From Saccharomycopsis fibuligera x Saccharomycopsis cf. fibuligera (Eukaryota; Ascomycota; Saccharomycetes; Ascoideales; Saccharomycopsidaceae), in the NCBI GenBank assembly GCA_001936135.1, contig CP012817.1:1364001-1428000 (forward strand): a DNA stretch of 64,000 nt, in the 5' to 3' direction. A model generated the notes under the pieces. That model searched no databases. It saw nothing but the letters and a program-made list of their open reading frames with translations, and was not told the origin of the DNA. Below, one piece after another: positions 59,701 to 64,000 of the stretch; the stretch's first letter is position 1; each line of letters begins with the position of its first letter. The translations under genes were made by a program, and so were the position numbers.

Positions 59701-61407
59701 GAGTAATAATCTCAAGTACAATTTTTGCAAGAAATTCTCCACCAAATCATTTTCCGTAGTACTTTGAAACAAATCATCAAAATAGGCCAAATGCTCCAGC
59801 AGAAGCACTTGTTTGCCCTTCAAGCCTCTAACTAACCCAACAGTGACGTATAATCTAGCATAATCGTAAGCAAGTCTAGTGCCAACAAGTTTCTGCAACA
59901 ATACTTTAGCAACATGTTTCACTGAATTTAGCTTGTTAGCTTTCTTCAAAGACGTAAAAATATTCTCAATAAATGAGGCTAATTGATCACCATAAACGCA
60001 ACTTTCATTATCTTTGAGATCTTCCTTTTGAGCCACAAATAAGGACGCTTGCATGGCAAAATTCAAAAACACTTCAGTTAAGAAGAAACTTCCATTTTCG
60101 TCAAAAATAACTAATGACTCCTTATCTAAAGACAAAATCAAGCCCAAAGCATATTTTCGTACTGAGTCCATTGATGCCATAATTGCAGTAGATACCATAC
60201 AAAGCCCCCAACTAGTAGGAATTAAAGACTGTTCTGGATTCAAAAGAAACTGAATGTCCTTGTACCCTGCTTCAATTTGATGTAATGAGGTATCAATTCC
60301 AGTGATTTCATAAAGCACACAAAACCGTTCCCATTCTTGAATGTATGTTTCCTGTTCAGATACATCCCATTTCATTAGTCCATTATCAAAGGTTTCATGA
60401 ATGGCCTGCACTGACAACTGAACAATAGAAATAGCATACTTGCGATACTCATGCACGTTACTGACGAGCAATTGTTGGACAATCTCCCAATATTGCCTTT
60501 GTTTAAGAAGTTGATGGAAAGTTTCGGATCCAGCTAATGGGCCATTTTTCTTGTTGTTGTTGCCATTGGTTTTCAGCTTAGATGTTGCCTTGTCTGCGGC
60601 ATACAAGTAACGGATCCATAATACATAACCGTTACGATTATGGTATTTGTGAGGTGATGCCACGAGTTTGTAGATAGTGTCCCAAACAATTCTGTCTAAA
60701 CTTCTATCGAGCACTAGCTCATCAATTGTCCATCTCAAGATATTTAAAGAACTTGAAGAAATCTCCTCATCACTAAGCAATAGGAAATAACTGGATAAAA
60801 TGTTGGTTTTTTTAATATCGAGGGAAACGTGAGATTTAATAAGAATTTTTTCCAAAAAGCGCAAATACCATGCAACCTCATTTTTGCTTGGTGCTTTAGC
60901 AGCATCGCCAGTATCAACATTATTACTGATAGTATCTTCAAGTTTGAGATTCTTCAAAATTTCGTCAAGATTTCTGTTTTTCAGGTCTTCACTAAAAATA
61001 CTGGTGTTCTGTAAATAATAGCTCAATTTTTCAATGATGTTCTTAATCAAAGAATTTTGCAATTCGCTGTATATGTTACTGAAAAGAATAATATTTTGAA
61101 TCTTGTCATCTTGAGAAACTTGAGATACATGAGCAGCAGATTCCTCCTCTTCGGCCTCAACCGCGGCTTCCTGTTGCTGATCTTCAATTAATGATTTGTA
61201 ACAGTATTTTTCTACTTTACCAAAGACAGATTTTTTAACTTCGGCAAAATCCGCATGGTTCAACAAATCGCAAATAGTTACAATTGTAGACTCGTCCGAT
61301 TTATCATTTTGCAATTGGGAAATCAACTCTTCCACTACTGTTTGCTTTTGTGAATTGCTCAAGTACTTCGCGAGAAGACTGTTGGAACTATCTGTTGCAG
61401 TGGCCAT
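56734..61407 (-). CDS. TRM3: tRNA (guanosine-18-2'-O) methyltransferase Trm3
   Basis: Methylates the ribose of G18 in the D loop of many tRNAs. 1,557 residues (1,436 in S. cerevisiae): a very long alpha-helical N-terminal region of HEAT/armadillo type and a C-terminal SpoU (SPOUT) domain. The three knot motifs are present near the end: KPPNLGGICRLCDVLG (motif 1), LIVLGKEREGIPGDIL (motif 2) and QVGVIRSMNIQTATALIVHAY (motif 3). A charged linker (SISTKAKSEKKDKD) precedes the catalytic domain. The start ATG at 61407 gives MATATDSS. Confidence 0.95.
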   Translation of the reverse strand: MATATDSSNSLLAKYLSNSQKQTVVEELISQLQNDKSDESTIVTICDLLNHADFAEVKKSVFGKVEKYCYKSLIEDQQQEAAVEAEEEESAAHVSQVSQDDKIQNIILFSNIYSELQNSLIKNIIEKLSYYLQNTSIFSEDLKNRNLDEILKNLKLEDTISNNVDTGDAAKAPSKNEVAWYLRFLEKILIKSHVSLDIKKTNILSSYFLLLSDEEISSSSLNILRWTIDELVLDRSLDRIVWDTIYKLVASPHKYHNRNGYVLWIRYLYAADKATSKLKTNGNNNKKNGPLAGSETFHQLLKQRQYWEIVQQLLVSNVHEYRKYAISIVQLSVQAIHETFDNGLMKWDVSEQETYIQEWERFCVLYEITGIDTSLHQIEAGYKDIQFLLNPEQSLIPTSWGLCMVSTAIMASMDSVRKYALGLILSLDKESLVIFDENGSFFLTEVFLNFAMQASLFVAQKEDLKDNESCVYGDQLASFIENIFTSLKKANKLNSVKHVAKVLLQKLVGTRLAYDYARLYVTVGLVRGLKGKQVLLLEHLAYFDDLFQSTTENDLVENFLQKLYLRLLLNIDSKAVPLSKLVHLLGRFIQLNANKNNVANFGYGLFDEDLELFLDFISENYSKSSLKSLLLDDNNINKLHNVEAAVVTIYLVLSSDPQNESIYEDLEIVILKHSIFPLILTELTFSKLSNLKYLFNVLQKYYLKLASELSNNLIKHKGIWSKAYTIASGDIFGNDDENLWIDNVNLKKLWVAIAVEFQSTDIEVVLLATEKFKFFAACYEQMKYVIEEQDEEEASEIWGLGNITELFKMSGYFFKNLNSSQIKHTLRDETYKSLFEILNSFLSVHLWTDELKQTTFKLIREKSSVIDFNAQLAVVKLLSSMLHSVDNEPLNDSELEIVVDVLSTIWELICQDRLKLNQQELHFLFIDLLFDPKIMSLCTRNELIGERVLETIAFEIIEQSFGRRGFLPRITAKLVEFQLEAPSIFAESIVFGNILIRIFSFIRLRAQAFKLVPIAARLYNKEINFGVGDIYEITYGAKEVAARVQSIAIIASLAKNSKLAKYIFQFIIDNSKSIFHLFNPLKRIDGNEEWSRIQLYSILLVVATKLETVFLAPYVEEYFMPALAKDASPMARTYIEWLIGIIYLKDFKLIDSLFAKVAEVDTNPSILMSYERICFLICQQLDSANESKYLKKFLSVVVPYCTSSKVLLRHFSASLMCCVKNELDRKTAKVLDIPVEEEEIVNNIYNAVTQHGKIKEYRSGDAMLWDLQKDVTLVGVCGGVLLRVSDRTDIDYIPEQDIKKYSAGGLQQLLTIPVGEDDEEVWLLSRNNKQKMFQLGLDEEKNAAVAAIGKPAAGESDKTALQKKSGAWRNIQDIVEKDTSISTKAKSEKKDKDNEDKLANVQRSDLIVVGSLVDKPPNLGGICRLCDVLGAGLLTLGDIHYKKHPQFKNVAVTADLWLPMAEVKPDSIIAFMRKQKRENGYTLIGLEQTDKSVQLNKDLKFPKKSLIVLGKEREGIPGDILAELDFCVEIKQVGVIRSMNIQTATALIVHAYSLQYC

Positions 61408-61558
61408 TTTGTTCTTTAGTTGTAGTGCTGCAAAAGACGATGCGTCTCGTGGGGAGTATGTATATATGAAGGAAGGCCCAATGATTGTTGATAATGATCT
61501 TGATATGATGGGCAGGATGTCTCTTTTCTTGTATGCAGATTATAAAAATTTTAAAGTG

Positions 61559-61589
<31 letters not shown>

Positions 61590-61739
61590 AAAAGTCTGCG
61601 GAGATGCATGTCCTTGCATAGTCACCAGTCTCACGGTACCTCAACTTCAATAAGACTGAGCAAATAAGCTTACGTATTTGTACTTTACTCGTTATGACCA
61701 TTCAAACATTCTATTAACATTTACGGCGCAGATTAAGGC
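61408..61739. other. Intergenic: MSS2 3' end to TRM3 start
   Basis: 332 bp between two minus-strand genes, containing an A run of about 28 (61559-61587) upstream of TRM3, possibly a nucleosome-excluding promoter tract. Confidence 0.6.
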
Positions 61740-62894
61740 TCAATAAAGTGATGTCTTTGCTTGTTGCTTTGTAGTCGTATTAGATTTCGGCGTTTTCTTA
61801 GCTTCCTTCTGATATTTCATCAAGAACTTGACTTCTTGATTTCTAGACTGAAGAAATGTACTCAACACATCACTATTCCCACTAGCCTTATTGAAGACAT
61901 TATTCACCGACTTCAATGTCTTTACCGCTTCATCAAACTTGCCAAACTTGTAGAAAGTGTCAAACAATCCAACCAAACATTCATAATCCCGTACTTCGAG
62001 CCCCATCTTGAACCACTCTCTAGCATTAACAAAATTATTGAAATAATTCAATTCCAAAAACCCCAAACTTTTGAAAGCTTGTCTAAATGATTTAGAAGCA
62101 GCTAGCTGTAAATGAAATTTTGCCAATTTTTGATCAGTAGCGATGAAGATTTCCCCCAAATAATAATGGCACTCCAAAGTCTTATCTAAGGGGCCATATT
62201 TTATCGATTGCAAGAAGTACAACTTTGCATCATGCAAATTTGATTGCTGGAAATTTATCATTCCTAGTTGTTTATAAACTTCGGAACTCAACACTGTATC
62301 ATTTTCAAGCTGGAGATACTCCAAGTAATACCTTTTTGCATTAATGAGATCATCATGTTTCAAACAAAGATCGCCAAGAAGCTTAATTGTCAATGGATGT
62401 TTCAAACCATACAAATCCTTAATCAAACTTGAAGCATGCTCTTTATCACCTTCATTCAACAGCGACAAATCAGTGGTAGTTAAAGTGTCAAACGCTAAAA
62501 GGGCAATTGCATCATTGTTGCCAAATTCCGCAGCGCTTTCCACTAGTTGATTCTCAAGCGCAACGAGATGTTTATTGATGGTGTTAGAATACACCCTATA
62601 TTTTTCTAATGCTTTCTTCATGATTAATAGATCAGTTCCGTTGACATATGATGGGATCTTAGTTGGCGACGATGAGGGAGAGGAAGACTCTGTTGTTTCA
62701 TTGCTCTCATCTCGTCCATCTATGCTTTTGTAAAGTGTCTCATATACTGGGTAGAGTTTGCGGAATGTTAATCGGCTATCGAGGTCAAATAACTGTCTAT
62801 TGATGAACTTCCGTTTGGGAAAGATCTCAGCGAGCTCAGGCCTTTTTGTACTGTATGCCCGTTTGAAAAGGAGTCTTGATATGCTTGAGGACAT
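61740..62894 (-). CDS. MSS2: Mitochondrial Cox2 translocation factor Mss2
   Basis: Matrix protein on the inner membrane needed to export the C-terminus of Cox2 across the membrane. 384 residues (351 in S. cerevisiae). An arginine-containing presequence (SSSISRLLFKRAYSTKRP) precedes AEIFPKRKFINRQLFDLDSRL, which aligns with the yeast start of the mature part (EIFPKKRTVN...FQLDTRL). Further matches are ESAAEFGNNDAIALLAF and FKSLGFLELNYFNNF-x-x-AREWFK. TPR/Sel1-like helical repeats fill residues 170-340; a Lys/Thr-rich tail ends the protein. Confidence 0.93.
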   Translation of the reverse strand: MSSSISRLLFKRAYSTKRPELAEIFPKRKFINRQLFDLDSRLTFRKLYPVYETLYKSIDGRDESNETTESSSPSSSPTKIPSYVNGTDLLIMKKALEKYRVYSNTINKHLVALENQLVESAAEFGNNDAIALLAFDTLTTTDLSLLNEGDKEHASSLIKDLYGLKHPLTIKLLGDLCLKHDDLINAKRYYLEYLQLENDTVLSSEVYKQLGMINFQQSNLHDAKLYFLQSIKYGPLDKTLECHYYLGEIFIATDQKLAKFHLQLAASKSFRQAFKSLGFLELNYFNNFVNAREWFKMGLEVRDYECLVGLFDTFYKFGKFDEAVKTLKSVNNVFNKASGNSDVLSTFLQSRNQEVKFLMKYQKEAKKTPKSNTTTKQQAKTSLY

Positions 62895-63780
62895 TTGTGG
62901 ATATGTGTTTTAAATGTGTGCAATATTCTGGAATAACTCTGTTTTCTCAGTTCGATGATCTGCAGTTGGTTATGGTAACGAACAAGAAAAATGAGTTGGA
63001 TTACTATTGGTATAAATGGCTTTATACTGATTAATGAGCAGCCAAATGTAATATTTATAACTTGAGTGGTTTGTGTGTTAAAAAATATTCTGAGCAAGTA
63101 TATTTATGCCCATGGCATTGTGGATCCAAGTTGGCATATTAATTGGTGATCTCCGTCAGGCGATTTTTCACCGGTAAATTATATTTTTTTTTGTTTTTTT
63201 GGAAGGAAATCTCGTCAGAGCTTAGTAAGCAGACGAGCATATTGCTTTGGGGGGAAAGACTTATAAGCCGAACACCACGATCAAGAACCCACTATATGGT
63301 AATACATCAACTCTTTACGGTATTTTTGTCTGATTGCGAGCATTCCATATACCGCGAATTGTGTGTGGAACATGTAAGAAAATTATCTTAAGAACTTTAT
63401 AAGTATGCTTTAGTAGCATATTACAGGCAATACATTCTCGGCCAAAGACCGTACGTATTACAGATACTTACACCTTTTTGCAAAACAGTAAGCTCGACTA
63501 CAGACAGATAGTCACCAAATCGAGATTGAGCTGTCTAAAATTTTTTCAGTCTTGTACGTAGTACGCATTAAACATAGAACTGGATTCCAACTGCGCCTGT
63601 CATAGACAATGATTATAAAGATTTATGCTTGTATATTTAGGTCATAAGATGTAAAATGGCACATTACAAAAGTTCGCTAAGCATCAGTAACGACACTCCA
63701 AACCGCAACAAAAACAAACAGGAATATGAAAAAGATAACAATAGGAGATAATCAGCTAGCTGAGTTTATTTTTTAGCAGT
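62895..63780. other. Intergenic: MPC1 3' end to MSS2 start
   Basis: About 0.89 kb that includes the MSS2 promoter. No tRNA, repeat or supported open frame seen. Confidence 0.5.
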
Positions 63781-64000
63781 TTATTTTTTGGCAGCGGCGG
63801 CTTTTTCTTCATCCTTTCCACCAAGGTAGTGGAAGTTTACAAATCTGTAACCTTGAGCCAATTGAGCGGTTTCGTTAACGAAATGACAAGCAAACAACAA
63901 GTAGTTCTTTGGAGAAATGGCGACAGAATATTTCATAAAGACAGCAGAATAAAGAATCAAAGAACCAGTCATTGGACCAGAAATCAATTCTGGATCTTTT
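63781..64000 (-). CDS. MPC1: Mitochondrial pyruvate carrier subunit Mpc1, 3' part; runs off the right edge
   Basis: Inner-membrane subunit that pairs with Mpc2/Mpc3 to import pyruvate. Only the last 73 codons are in the window. They contain KDPELISGPMTGSL, a membrane segment around LILYSAVFMKYSVAISP, then PKNYLLFACHFVNETAQ and AQGYRF, all close to yeast Mpc1. The tail KDEEKAAAAKK replaces the longer acidic-basic tail of the S. cerevisiae protein. The start codon lies beyond base 64000. Confidence 0.95.
   Translation of the reverse strand, partial: KDPELISGPMTGSLILYSAVFMKYSVAISPKNYLLFACHFVNETAQLAQGYRFVNFHYLGGKDEEKAAAAKK

Overview
The window is nuclear DNA from a budding yeast (Saccharomycotina). 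Nineteen protein genes are recognisable: seventeen have clear counterparts in Saccharomyces/Candida and two (the hydrolase-phosphatase fusion and the Zn-dependent dehydrogenase) are assigned only to a family. Two further genes are uncharacterised. Introns are few, short and close to the start codon, with TACTAAC-type branch points. Coding sequence is rich in poly-Gln, poly-Asn, Ser and Asp/Glu runs, and CTG codons are rare. In CHS4 a CTG codon sits in a Sel1 repeat at a position where the other repeats carry Ser, Glu or Lys, which fits CUG=Ser decoding. A CTG-clade yeast (Candida/Lodderomyces/Debaryomyces relatives) is therefore my best guess; the species is not determined.

Layout. 0-15 kb: 5' part of SNX4 (-), an intron-containing tRNA-Ile(AAU), ZWF1 (+), a palmitoylation-type casein kinase I YCK3 (+), the Na+/H+ antiporter CNH1/NHA1 (-, with a 7-codon first exon), RSM19 (-) and the DEAD-box helicase DBP6 (+). 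15-30 kb, all on +: an alpha/beta-hydrolase fused to a tyrosine phosphatase, a Zn-dependent alcohol dehydrogenase, BMT5, a Myb/SANT-like poly-Q regulator, SAM50 (with a 10-codon first exon) and FAA2. 31-47 kb: CRZ1 (+), HEM2 (+), an uncharacterised Lys/Asn-rich gene (-), NSE4 (+, one intron) and the very long ATG2 (-). 48-64 kb: CYK3 (+), CHS4/SKT5 (+), TRM3 (-), MSS2 (-) and the 3' part of MPC1 (-).

The genes are housekeeping and signalling functions without operon logic. Some share themes: ribosome and tRNA biogenesis (DBP6, BMT5, TRM3, RSM19), mitochondria (SAM50, MSS2, MPC1, RSM19), cell wall and cytokinesis (CYK3, CHS4), ion and calcium stress (CNH1, CRZ1), and autophagy/endosome (SNX4, ATG2, YCK3). 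Regulatory motifs agree with this in places: PAC plus RRPE before DBP6, an MCB/SCB cluster before NSE4, and a CDRE-like site 0.86 kb before CRZ1.

No mobile element, CRISPR array or viral fossil was found. The most unusual items are the hydrolase-phosphatase fusion protein, a 9-bp minisatellite inside the CNH1 intron that runs into the 5' splice site, a perfect 21-bp inverted repeat enclosing CCG and CAG triplet tracts between ATG2 and CYK3, and a sharp change of base composition inside CNH1.
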